Shown: positions 1 through 7,560 of the stretch, piece after piece
How positions within the stretch are numbered: position 1 is the stretch's first letter
How the letters are laid out: every line of letters starts with the position of its first letter
Source of the DNA: Thermoplasmata archaeon
Lineage (GTDB): Archaea > Thermoplasmatota > E2 > DHVEG-1 > B18-G2
NCBI GenBank assembly: GCA_021163455.1
Contig: JAGGWT010000027.1
Span: forward strand, 1 to 27,445
Reading direction: 5' to 3'
Length of the DNA stretch: 27,445 nucleotides
Translations under genes and position numbers: made by a program
The notes under the pieces: generated by a model
Seen by the model: only the letters and a program-made list of their open reading frames with translations
Told to the model about the DNA's origin: nothing
Database searches by the model: none

Positions 1-408
1 GAGTTAAAATGTATGAAATCTATACATAAATTTTTAGATTTATAGATAGATAAAAATTTCTTAAAGACATAAAATAAAAGGTTCCACATGAAATAAAGGG
101 GTGGGGCTGTTAACGTTGATAATATTGATTAAAGTTATACAAAACAGCAACAAGAGACAACTGAATAACTCACTCACAAAAACAAATATCTTGAACAGCC
201 ACATCAATATTAACCCTATCAAATGAACAATCAGAAAGAATATAACACTGCAACACCAATCAATCTTCAATCCCTTTCGAGTTCTACATCAAAAAACATC
301 AACAGACCCACTTGCCGGCGCCGTTTATTTAAAGATAGTAAAATTTGTTATGAGATTGATGAAAACAGTAACTATTAAACATTTTTAAGTTAGAGACATG
401 TTATATCG
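1..408. other. AT-rich intergenic region, no convincing gene
   Basis: No convincing coding region is visible. The only open frame of note (270 to 61, minus) begins with TTG, has no ribosome-binding site, and encodes a hydrophobic stretch as expected from AT-rich DNA. There is a perfect 9-base inverted repeat (AAATTTTTA at 28-36, TAAAAATTT at 51-59, 14-base loop). The segment 265-297 looks like the 3' half of an archaeal CRISPR repeat when read on the minus strand, but it occurs once. A GC-rich palindrome, CGGCGCCG (316-323), stands out against the AT-rich background, just before TATA-like sequence. Confidence 0.6.
381..389 (+). promoter_or_regulatory. TATA box for the DUF99 operon
   Basis: ATTTTTAAG is centred about 27 bases before the ATG at 412. 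That is the spacing of an archaeal TATA box whose transcript starts at or next to the start codon, so the lead gene is probably leaderless. A second TATA-like stretch (TTTATTTAAA) lies near 324-333. Confidence 0.45.
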
Positions 409-411
409 GTG

Positions 412-987
412 ATGATAAAAAGACAGATCAGAATACTGGGCATAGACGATGGTCCTTTTTACTTTGGACAGGATAAAACGATAGTAATTGGTGTGGTGAT
501 GAGAGCAAACGGGTATATAGAAGGGATATTGAAGAGAGAAATAGATGTCGATGGCAAGAATTCCACAGATGTGATAATAGATATGGTCAGCAAAACGAGA
601 CACAGAAACCAGATCAGAGTTATAATGATAGATGGGATAGCCCTCGGTGGTTTTAATGTGGTTGATATAGACAGGATTTATATGGAAGAAAATATACCGG
701 TGATGACGGTGACAAGAGAAAAACCCGATTTTGAAACGATAAGGTCCACACTGAGAATGAAATTCACGGATTGGGAGGAAAGGTGGAACAAAATCAAAGA
801 TAATGAAATATTCGAAGTTGAGACGAAACACAAACCAATCTATGTATCATTCAGGGGCATATCCCTGGAGGAGGCGAAAGAGATAATAAAGATATCAACC
901 ATACGAGGTGTAATACCGGAGCCGCTGAGAGTGGCTCATATGATAGCATCAGGCGTGGTAAGAGGTGAATCTTATGGTAAAGCCTGA
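412..987 (+). CDS. DUF99 family protein (endonuclease V-like fold)
   Basis: A 191-residue protein of the archaeal DUF99 family, recognised by the N-terminal ILGIDDGPF motif and the central IMIDGIALGGFN segment. Family knowledge relates DUF99 to the endonuclease V/RNase H-like fold. The Asp pair near residue 12 and the Asp in MIDG sit where metal ligands would be expected, but no activity is established, so I assign none. GTG at 409 is directly in front and in frame. I prefer ATG 412 because the TATA box at 381-389 places the transcript start there and there is no separate ribosome-binding site. It is the first gene of a five-gene operon; its last 14 bases overlap the ferredoxin gene. Confidence 0.85.
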   Translation: MIKRQIRILGIDDGPFYFGQDKTIVIGVVMRANGYIEGILKREIDVDGKNSTDVIIDMVSKTRHRNQIRVIMIDGIALGGFNVVDIDRIYMEENIPVMTVTREKPDFETIRSTLRMKFTDWEERWNKIKDNEIFEVETKHKPIYVSFRGISLEEAKEIIKISTIRGVIPEPLRVAHMIASGVVRGESYGKA

Positions 988-1153
988 AGTGAATAGGGAT
1001 AGTTGTCTGGGCTGTTCGGGTTGTTTTACCATCTGTCCTGCCAATGCCATAGAGTTTGATGGTAAAGCCACGATAATCAAGGAAAGATGCATATCCTGCC
1101 ATACCTGTGTTAACTACTGCCCGGTTGGAGCCATAGTTGTGGAGGGAGAATGA
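974..1153 (+). CDS. 2[4Fe-4S] ferredoxin
   Basis: A 59-residue ferredoxin with two complete cluster-binding motifs, CLGCSGCFTICP and CISCHTCVNYCP, each CxxCxxCxxxCP. It should carry electrons at low potential in the cytoplasm. The start ATG 974 is chosen over GTG 965 because AGAGGTG (961-967) is a well-spaced ribosome-binding site lying inside the end of DUF99. The stop overlaps the start of the geranylgeranyl reductase gene (ATGATG). Ferredoxin is a known electron donor for archaeal geranylgeranyl reductase (shown in Methanosarcina), so the adjacency suggests it serves that enzyme; this partner assignment is inference. Confidence 0.92.
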   Translation: MVKPEVNRDSCLGCSGCFTICPANAIEFDGKATIIKERCISCHTCVNYCPVGAIVVEGE

Positions 1154-2334
1154 TGGAGACGTATGAATATGATTGTGTAATTGTCGGAGGAGGACCTGCC
1201 GGTCTCGTAACAGCCAGATACATATCTGAGGCAGGATTTTCCGTTGCTGTTCTCGAGAGAGATAGAGAGATAGGCGTTCCCGTACTCTGTGGAGAAGGTG
1301 TCAGCAGAAACATTGACAATCTCGGAGTAACCGAGAGAAGGGACTGGGTAGAAAACGAGATCGTTGGAGCAAGGATATTCTCACCAAACGGAACCATGGT
1401 TAAAATGTCTGCCGAAAGAGCAGGCGGAGAGACGGGATACGTGATAGACAGGGAGAGATTTGACAAGGAACTGGCAAGAATCGCAGCTAAAAAAGGAGCA
1501 GACATCTTTGTCATGTGCGATGCAAAAAAAGCAAATGTCGAGGGCGGAGAAATCAGAGAAATAGAAGCGAAACTCGACGGTAAGGATGTGAAATTCACAG
1601 GAAAAATCTTTGTCGGAGCCGATGGAGTAGAGTCAAAGGTAGGAAGATGGGTTGATATAGATACAAGACTCAAACCAAAAGATATCGTTTCCTGTTACGA
1701 GTACACACTCTCCGATGTGGAATGCGATAAGGATTACACAGATTTCTTCGTTGGCAGAAGCCTGGCGCCCGGCGGCTATATATGGATATTTCCGAAAAGT
1801 GATGATACCGCGAATGTTGGAATAGGTGTTCTTGCAAGTTACAGCAAATCTGCTCTCGCAAAGCAACTGCTTGACAAATTTATAGAAAAGAAGGATTTCC
1901 TCAGAAAGGGAAAGCCGGTCAGGAAACTGGCAGGAGCTGTACCTGTAGCCTTGCCCATACAGAGTTACAGAGGAAATGTTGTTCTTGTGGGTGATGCAGC
2001 AAGGCATACTGACCCTCTAACTGGTGGCGGAATAATCCATGCCGTGATAGGTGGGAGGGTAGCTGGAGAGACGATAGCGAGAGCACTGAGAGAAGAAAAA
2101 CTCTCCTTGCTCGAGGAATATGAGAAGGGGTGGAGGGAGAAGATAGGTAAAAAACTCGAAAGAAATTACAAGATGAAAGAACTGGCATCAACATTTGATG
2201 ACAAAACATTCGATAAACTTGCCGACTCTGTGAAAGATATAAACTTTGAGGAGTTAAGCACACGCGGTCTCATAAAGGCACTAGTAACAAAACACCCCTC
2301 TCTGCTGTTCAAATTGAAATCCCTCATCGGTTAG
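1150..2334 (+). CDS. Geranylgeranyl reductase family FAD protein
   Basis: A 394-residue flavoprotein that saturates the double bonds of geranylgeranyl chains in archaeal ether lipids. Visible features are the FAD Rossmann motif VGGGPAG (residues 12-18), the substrate-site motif of the family (PGGYIWIFPK, about residue 210), and the second FAD motif VGDAARHTDPLTGGG (Asp282). The length matches characterised archaeal members (about 390-400). ATG 1150 overlaps the ferredoxin stop; ATG 1153 has a better spacing from GGAGG (1141-1145) and may be the real start. It lies directly after a ferredoxin and before NAD kinase, a redox-themed operon. The paralogous family also includes other prenyl reductases (for quinones or dolichol), so the exact substrate is inferred. 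Confidence 0.92.
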   Translation: MMETYEYDCVIVGGGPAGLVTARYISEAGFSVAVLERDREIGVPVLCGEGVSRNIDNLGVTERRDWVENEIVGARIFSPNGTMVKMSAERAGGETGYVIDRERFDKELARIAAKKGADIFVMCDAKKANVEGGEIREIEAKLDGKDVKFTGKIFVGADGVESKVGRWVDIDTRLKPKDIVSCYEYTLSDVECDKDYTDFFVGRSLAPGGYIWIFPKSDDTANVGIGVLASYSKSALAKQLLDKFIEKKDFLRKGKPVRKLAGAVPVALPIQSYRGNVVLVGDAARHTDPLTGGGIIHAVIGGRVAGETIARALREEKLSLLEEYEKGWREKIGKKLERNYKMKELASTFDDKTFDKLADSVKDINFEELSTRGLIKALVTKHPSLLFKLKSLIG

Positions 2335-2339
2335 GTAAA

Positions 2340-3149
2340 ATGAAATGGGGAATTGTGGTAAAACCAAACGATGGCAAGGCGAGGAAACTTGCAGAGGAGA
2401 TAATATCTTTTCTCAAAGATGAAGAAATCTATCTGGAGAAAAAGATCGCTGAAGAACTCGGTAAAGAAGGATACTCAATCGGGGAGCTGAACAACATCGT
2501 GGATATCGTTATAACTGTCGGTGGTGATGGCACAATTCTCTACGCTCTGCAAGAAATAGAAAAGCCCATATTTGCGGTAAACTGCAGCGCCATGGGCTTT
2601 CTGACAGAGGTAAATGCAAAGTTTGCGAAGAGTGGGATAGAGAGAATCCTGAAGGGTGACTACAATATAGAGGAAAGGGCACGACTGAAAGTATTTCTTG
2701 AGGGAAGGAGGGTCGAGGATGCATCCAATGAACTCACGATTCAGACGGCAAACGTGGCAAAAATAATAGAGTTCTCTATACTGATCAACGAGGAGCTGAT
2801 CGATAGATTAAGAGCGGATGGCATAATCATCGCTACACCAACCGGTGCAACTGGCTATGCTCTGAGCGTGGGTGGACCAATTGTTGACCCGGGGGTAGAT
2901 GTGGCGGTAATCGCTCCGATAGCGCCATTCAAACTAGCATCGAGACCATGGATCGTTCCTATAGATAAGAACATATGCGTGGAATTATCTGAGAAGAGTA
3001 AAGACGCGAAGCTGGTTATAGATGGGAGAAACTCATACGATGTTCATGCTGGTGAAAGGGTGTGTGCAACTCTATCAGAGAAAAAATCAAGATTTATCAG
3101 ATTTGGAGAATCCTTTTATCAGACGGTCAGGTTGAAATTGGTAAGATGA
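2340..3149 (+). CDS. nadK: NAD kinase
   Basis: A 269-residue ATP (or polyphosphate)-NAD kinase that makes NADP. It shows the diagnostic GGDGT (61-65), the NE pair (130-131), and the TPTGATGYALSVGGP segment (about 166-180) that binds NAD. The fold of the family (N-terminal alpha/beta plus C-terminal beta domain) fits the length. The gene starts 5 bases after the reductase stop, and its TGA overlaps the ATG of the JAMM gene (ATGA), so translation is likely coupled. Its presence in an operon with a reductive lipid enzyme fits supply of reducing cofactor, though that link is inference. Confidence 0.93.
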   Translation: MKWGIVVKPNDGKARKLAEEIISFLKDEEIYLEKKIAEELGKEGYSIGELNNIVDIVITVGGDGTILYALQEIEKPIFAVNCSAMGFLTEVNAKFAKSGIERILKGDYNIEERARLKVFLEGRRVEDASNELTIQTANVAKIIEFSILINEELIDRLRADGIIIATPTGATGYALSVGGPIVDPGVDVAVIAPIAPFKLASRPWIVPIDKNICVELSEKSKDAKLVIDGRNSYDVHAGERVCATLSEKKSRFIRFGESFYQTVRLKLVR

Positions 3150-3517
3150 GGAAATGGAAGATAGACAGAGATTGTCTCCAAACAATTCTTGAAAGCTCCA
3201 GAGCAATGCATCCAAGGGAATTCGCCGCCTTCCTGCGGGCGGAGGGAGATGTTATAAAAGAGATTCTGCTCATGCCAGGAATGATACATGGTGACAGGCA
3301 TGCAATCTTTAACATCGCCATGCTTCCCATAGATTATTCCATTGTTGGAACGGTTCACAGCCACCCATCCTACTCCAACAGACCATCGGGTGAGGACCTG
3401 CACATGTTTTCCAAATATGGAAAGGTGCACATCATCGTAGCCATGCCATATGATGAAAAATCGTGGAGGGCTTATGACTGGAATGGCAGGGAGATAGAGG
3501 TGGAGGTAATTGAATAG
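3146..3517 (+). CDS. JAB1/MPN/Mov34 (JAMM) metalloprotease
   Basis: A 123-residue single-domain JAMM protein. The complete motif is visible: Glu25 upstream, then HSH (71-73), Ser81 and Asp84 in the pattern HxHx7SxxD, so the zinc site should be intact. Archaeal relatives remove ubiquitin-like SAMP modifiers or act on small sulfur carriers; no Ubl partner is encoded nearby, so the substrate is open. ATG 3146 overlaps the NAD kinase stop as ATGA and begins where family similarity begins. An in-frame extension to 3062 lies wholly inside nadK and is rejected. It is the last gene of the operon; the next gene has its own TATA box. Confidence 0.88.
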   Translation: MRKWKIDRDCLQTILESSRAMHPREFAAFLRAEGDVIKEILLMPGMIHGDRHAIFNIAMLPIDYSIVGTVHSHPSYSNRPSGEDLHMFSKYGKVHIIVAMPYDEKSWRAYDWNGREIEVEVIE

Positions 3518-3527
3518 TTTTTAAATA
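3518..3527 (+). promoter_or_regulatory. TATA box for the membrane protein at 3548
   Basis: TTTTTAAATA is centred about 26 bases before ATG 3548, with no Shine-Dalgarno sequence between. This predicts a leaderless transcript. Confidence 0.55.
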
Positions 3528-3547
3528 CAGTAACCTTAACGAAAACG

Positions 3548-4621
3548 ATGGACATCTCTGCACTCGATACATTTCTTGCAGCTCCCCTCGCTCCACTGGC
3601 TGGAGTGATTCTCTTCTGGTCCATTCAGTTATTGATGGCAGAGGGATTAAAAACACTTCTGAGAGAAATATGGGATAATCACAGGGCTTTTTGCAGATTC
3701 TCAAATTTTGTCGCTCTGCTGTTTCAGGCAGTGTCTCACATGCTGGGATACACGTTAACCGGTATAGGTGTGGGAGAGTTCTCACTCAGCATCAGAAATG
3801 CAAAGGTTCTGCCGAAAAAGGAGAAGAGAGGATTTCCATCCATGCTGGCAAATATCTTCCTGCTTTTTGGTCCCTTCTTCATACCTCCACTGATTCTGTT
3901 TCTGATACTTCTACCCTTTACACCTGGGATGGAGATAATGAAATGTTACACCTTTTCAACCGCTCTGGTATCTTTTGGTTCGTTGCTTCAGCAATATGGG
4001 ATGAATTTTCTAACAATAATCGTCAATCTGGATCTTTTCAATCCTTTTCATCTGATGTTTCTCATTGCTGTAATTCTCATTGGTCTTGGTATCAGACCAA
4101 GTTTCATAGAAGATGAGGAGAGAAAATACAGGATGATAGATGACCTTGCAAAAATAAGAGACTTTTTCATATCCCACCCAAAATCCATCCTCATCTTTTT
4201 TGTTTCCATTTACATCCTTTTCTACATACTCTATTTTCTGAAACTACCCTACTATGTGCTCATATTTTCCTTCTTCGGATGGCTATCTCTGATATCAATA
4301 GTTTCTCTCCTCATTGCATCCCTCTTCGTCTTCCTCATCATGGTCAGTGACAGATTACCTTCTTTCAAAAAATATCTTCCCCTCATTGTGTTCGTTCTAT
4401 CCTATATATCTCTGAGAGTCACATTCACATTCATCAGGACAGATATGGATCTGGCAATAACCAATATCGTAAGCTCGTCACTCACATTTGTTTCATCCAC
4501 CATAGCTCTTAAAATGGAGCTGGACAGACAAAAACTCAGAGAAGGTTTGCAGAGTTTGAAAAAAGTCAAGGAGAAGAAAATCGATGCGGAAGATGGGGAG
4601 GAAAATAAGAAAAATCCTTAG
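3548..4621 (+). CDS. Multipass membrane protein of unknown function
   Basis: A 357-residue hydrophobic protein that I do not recognise. It has an N-terminal hydrophobic segment, about eight predicted membrane spans in two clusters (roughly residues 1-200 and 215-325), a short hydrophilic loop between (about 185-215), and a highly charged Lys/Glu-rich cytoplasmic tail (about 325-357). The segment AVSHMLGYTLTG near residue 60 loosely recalls the first motif region of M50 membrane proteases, but the HExxH zinc site is absent, so I do not call it a protease. It ends 76 bases before the PH-domain membrane protein and may share a role at the membrane with it. Confidence 0.75.
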   Translation: MDISALDTFLAAPLAPLAGVILFWSIQLLMAEGLKTLLREIWDNHRAFCRFSNFVALLFQAVSHMLGYTLTGIGVGEFSLSIRNAKVLPKKEKRGFPSMLANIFLLFGPFFIPPLILFLILLPFTPGMEIMKCYTFSTALVSFGSLLQQYGMNFLTIIVNLDLFNPFHLMFLIAVILIGLGIRPSFIEDEERKYRMIDDLAKIRDFFISHPKSILIFFVSIYILFYILYFLKLPYYVLIFSFFGWLSLISIVSLLIASLFVFLIMVSDRLPSFKKYLPLIVFVLSYISLRVTFTFIRTDMDLAITNIVSSSLTFVSSTIALKMELDRQKLREGLQSLKKVKEKKIDAEDGEENKKNP

Positions 4622-4697
4622 AACCCGTTATAAAAAACCGAAAACCAATAAACTTAAAACATCAAAAAGGTATGGCTTAAGTAGAGAGGAGGGGAAG

Positions 4698-5570
4698 ATG
4701 AAAATAGAGGAAGAACTCCTGAAAGGAGAGAGGATAGAAAAGATTCTCACACCACATCCATTATCCTTTATGGGTTTGCAAGCCCTCTGGATTTTTATAG
4801 CGGTATTTGGTATAATCCTGTGGTGGACGGCAAATTACTCACAGTACACCAGTTTCTTAGAATCCTGGTTCACCGTACTGCTCCTGTGGTGGATTGGAAT
4901 CATAATAGCGGGAGTTGTTGCATCTCTCGTAGCTATAAGATGGAGATTCTTTTTCCTCTACGTGATAATCGCATCTCTGGGAACCTTTCTTGCATGGAGA
5001 CTTAACTACCTCGTGGATGGAAAAGGAGCCAGCTTTTTCATACTGGTCTATTCTTTGCTTGTATCCATAATCATGTTTATAGGTGTGTACGTGTTCGTAA
5101 AATCACACAGATATGTTCTCACCGACTGCAGAATCATATTCAGAGGTGGTGTGCTGAAAAAGAGAGAAAGAACATTGAGATACGATAAAATAACAGATGT
5201 TGATGGTACGCAGGGAATCCTGGGTCAGATTTTTGACTTTGGAACAATCATTCCCATAACTCAATCTGGCTTTGGACTCGGTTCTGACCAGACCTTTGCG
5301 GCAGGCGGGGTCAAAGGAGGAGGAAAAAGATTTGGCATATTTGGACTGGCAGGCGGCGCGAAGGAAGTTAAGACACCGAGAGCAAGAACGTATTATGAGC
5401 TGCATGGAGTTTATCCGTACAAAGAGGTAAGAAAACTTCTTGAGGAATTGATACAAGGTCACGTCATAACACCTTATCAGAGAGAGCAGGTCGAGCTCCA
5501 GAGGGAACAGCTCGAACTTCAAAAGGAAATGAAAGAACTCTTGGAAAGACAGAAGGAACTGAAGGATTAG
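4698..5570 (+). CDS. Membrane protein with bacterial-PH-like (DUF304/bPH2) domain
   Basis: A 290-residue protein. Four membrane spans lie at about residues 22-43, 55-80, 83-101 and 109-132. A PH-like domain of the DUF304/bPH2 type follows, recognised by YVLTDCRIIFRGGVL, RTLRYDKITDV and the following strand. This domain carries a Gly-rich insertion (about 195-230). The C-terminus is a short Gln/Glu-rich coiled coil with repeated QREQ/ELQ units. Start ATG 4698 is preceded by a strong ribosome-binding site (GAGGAGGGG, 4685-4693). The longer in-frame extension back to 4584 overlaps the previous gene and reads as low-complexity Lys/Arg. TATA-like GTTATAAAA is at about 4627. Function is unknown; such proteins are envelope-associated. 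Confidence 0.82.
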   Translation: MKIEEELLKGERIEKILTPHPLSFMGLQALWIFIAVFGIILWWTANYSQYTSFLESWFTVLLLWWIGIIIAGVVASLVAIRWRFFFLYVIIASLGTFLAWRLNYLVDGKGASFFILVYSLLVSIIMFIGVYVFVKSHRYVLTDCRIIFRGGVLKKRERTLRYDKITDVDGTQGILGQIFDFGTIIPITQSGFGLGSDQTFAAGGVKGGGKRFGIFGLAGGAKEVKTPRARTYYELHGVYPYKEVRKLLEELIQGHVITPYQREQVELQREQLELQKEMKELLERQKELKD

Positions 5571-5602
5571 ATTTAAAACAGAGAATTATATAGGGATTGC
5601 GA

Positions 5603-6151
5603 ATGATACCGAAGGCAGTATTCTTCACGAAGGGAATGGGGGTGCACAGGGACAAATTACAGTCATTTGAGTTAGCATTGAGAGATGCAGGCATAGGTAT
5701 GTGTAACATCGTTACGGTATCGAGTATTCTTCCACCAAACTGCAAGATAATATCAAGAAAGAAAGGTATAGAGAAACTGAGACCAGGAGAGATTATATAT
5801 TGTGTGATGTCGAGAAATCAGACCAATGAACCTTACAGAAAGATATCGGCATCAATAGGTGTTGCAATACCTAAGGATAGAAACGCATATGGATATATCT
5901 CCGAGTACCACAGTTTTGGGGAGAGATGTAAAACCGCTGGAGATTACGCAGAGGATCTCGCAGCCACCATGCTGGCAACAACTCTGGGAATAGATTTTGA
6001 CCCTGATAAGGCATGGGATGAGAGAAAACAACTGTTCAGGATGAGCGGAAAGATAGTCAAAACGAGAAGTATAACACAGACAGCTATTGGAGACAAGGAT
6101 GGTAGATGGACAACCGTTATAGCAGCAGCTGTATTTCTTGAGGAAGTTTGA
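5603..6151 (+). CDS. pdaD: Pyruvoyl-dependent arginine decarboxylase
   Basis: A 182-residue proenzyme that decarboxylates arginine to agmatine, the first step of archaeal polyamine synthesis and the source of agmatine for agmatidine in tRNA-Ile2. The self-cleavage site that makes the pyruvoyl group is visible as VSSILPP, cutting between Ser40 and Ser41. Also typical are the N-terminal KAVFFTKGMG and the later AYGYISEYH. Length and motifs match the Methanocaldococcus enzyme family. ATG 5603 is chosen over TTG 5597; the TATA element ATTTAAAA (5571-5578) lies about 28 bases upstream, so the message is near leaderless. It appears monocistronic; the following FIST gene has its own promoter. Confidence 0.93.
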   Translation: MIPKAVFFTKGMGVHRDKLQSFELALRDAGIGMCNIVTVSSILPPNCKIISRKKGIEKLRPGEIIYCVMSRNQTNEPYRKISASIGVAIPKDRNAYGYISEYHSFGERCKTAGDYAEDLAATMLATTLGIDFDPDKAWDERKQLFRMSGKIVKTRSITQTAIGDKDGRWTTVIAAAVFLEEV

Positions 6152-6176
6152 TATTTGGACAGTTTTTAAAGGAAAA

Positions 6177-6191
6177 TTTTTTAAATTTAAG
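6177..6191 (+). promoter_or_regulatory. TATA box for the FIST/kinase operon
   Basis: TTTTTTAAATTTAAG is centred about 26 bases before position 6210. The leader would then be about 10 bases and contain GGTGA close to ATG 6220. Confidence 0.5.
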
Positions 6192-6219
6192 ATACTTCAT
6201 TTTCCGGGGATGGTGAGAG

Positions 6220-7551
6220 ATGAGAGCAGCAAGAAACCTCATCATCACACTGCTTGTGTCCAGTCTGCTCTGTGGCTGTACACAGACTGAACAGTTTAAA
6301 CTTTACGGAGAAAGTGAGGAGGAAAACACTAATATATCAACGTGGGTTGGATGCGGATGGAGTATCAAACCGGGTGAAAAGGACGCGGTGAGTGAAGCAA
6401 TATCGATCATGGAAGAAGGATTAAAAGGAAAGAAACCGGAGTACATAATCGCTTTCATGACGGTTGATTACAACGTGACAGAAATCGTGGAAGAGATTCT
6501 GAAGCATTATCCTGGTGTACAGTTATACGGCGGAACCTCGTGTGCTGCGGTTTTAACAAAGGATGGTTACCACACAAGCACGAATGGAGCGCTGGCTGTG
6601 ATGGGAATTTACTCTGAGAACATAACTTTTGGCGTGGGCGGCGCGGAGATAGGAGACAGAAAATCGGCCAGAGAGGCAGGGAGAGCGGCGATAACAGAGG
6701 CAATATCAAACGCCGGACTGGATGGGAAGCCAGATATCGTGTTAATAACAGCATCTCCGGGACACGAGGAGGAGATACTGTCAGGAATAGAGGAGGTCAT
6801 CGGTGAAGATGTGCCTGTATTCGGAGGAAGTGCAGCGGATAATACAATAGAGGGTAAATGGAAACAGATCACGAACGACAGGGTGTACTCCAACGGAGTC
6901 AGTGTGACTGCAATATTCACCAGTATGAAAATCGGCTATGCATTCGAATCCGGCTATCTCATTATGGAGAAAGAGGGAGTCATAACAAAATCCTCCGGTA
7001 GAAGAATTTATGAGATAGATGGTAAACCTGCAGCAGACGTCTATAATGAATGGACATCCGGAAAGGTCTTTGGAAAATATGCTAATCAGACATCTGGAAA
7101 GGTTACAATCCTGGCAAACGCAACCTTCTATCCTCTTGCCAAGAAGGTGGTAGGTGTTGATAATAAAACCCATTACATCTCCATACATCCAGAATCTGTG
7201 AATCTATCCGACAGATCCATTTCCGTCTTTGTAAATGTGAGTGATGGAGAGAGGGTACAGCTTATGCACGGAACATGGGAGATATTGCTCAACAGGGGAC
7301 AGACCACTCCGGCAAAAGCGCTGGAGAAAGGGAATATCGAAAAAGGCGAAACCGCCTTCGGAATCTACATCTTCTGTGCAGGTACACTGCTTGCTATCCC
7401 AGAAAATGAGAGAGACAAACTTCCTTTACTCGTGGGGCAAACCATCGGTGCACCCTTCATAGGCACATTTACATTTGGTGAGCAGGGTTTCATCGAGGGT
7501 GTTGGTAATGTCCACGAAAATCTTGCCAACTCAATTGTGGTGGTAGGGTAG
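6220..7551 (+). CDS. FIST domain lipoprotein (extracytoplasmic sensor)
   Basis: A 443-residue protein with a lipoprotein signal: Arg near the N-terminus, a hydrophobic core, and lipobox LCGC with Cys20. The mature part reads as FIST N (about 70-245, with GGTSCAAVL and VFGGSAADN) followed by FIST_C (about 265-425, with LVGQTIGAPFIGTFTFGEQG). FIST domains are proposed small-ligand sensors, perhaps for amino acids or related compounds, usually within cytoplasmic signalling proteins. Here the domain is predicted to be lipid-anchored outside the membrane. It is followed after 9 bases by a membrane histidine kinase, so it probably presents a ligand signal to that kinase; this is inference from context. 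Confidence 0.87.
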   Translation: MRAARNLIITLLVSSLLCGCTQTEQFKLYGESEEENTNISTWVGCGWSIKPGEKDAVSEAISIMEEGLKGKKPEYIIAFMTVDYNVTEIVEEILKHYPGVQLYGGTSCAAVLTKDGYHTSTNGALAVMGIYSENITFGVGGAEIGDRKSAREAGRAAITEAISNAGLDGKPDIVLITASPGHEEEILSGIEEVIGEDVPVFGGSAADNTIEGKWKQITNDRVYSNGVSVTAIFTSMKIGYAFESGYLIMEKEGVITKSSGRRIYEIDGKPAADVYNEWTSGKVFGKYANQTSGKVTILANATFYPLAKKVVGVDNKTHYISIHPESVNLSDRSISVFVNVSDGERVQLMHGTWEILLNRGQTTPAKALEKGNIEKGETAFGIYIFCAGTLLAIPENERDKLPLLVGQTIGAPFIGTFTFGEQGFIEGVGNVHENLANSIVVVG

Positions 7552-7560
7552 TGTGGTAGA

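Noticed and set aside
28..59. A 9-base AT inverted repeat as a terminator or operator
   Set aside because: It is only A and T in AT-rich DNA, with no gene end next to it in the window.
61..270. A 69-residue hydrophobic open frame on the minus strand
   Set aside because: It starts with TTG, has no ribosome-binding site, and its Phe/Leu/Ile-rich content is what AT-rich noncoding DNA yields.
3062..3145. N-terminal extension of the JAMM protein
   Set aside because: It lies fully within nadK; ATG 3146 forms the usual ATGA overlap and matches family length.
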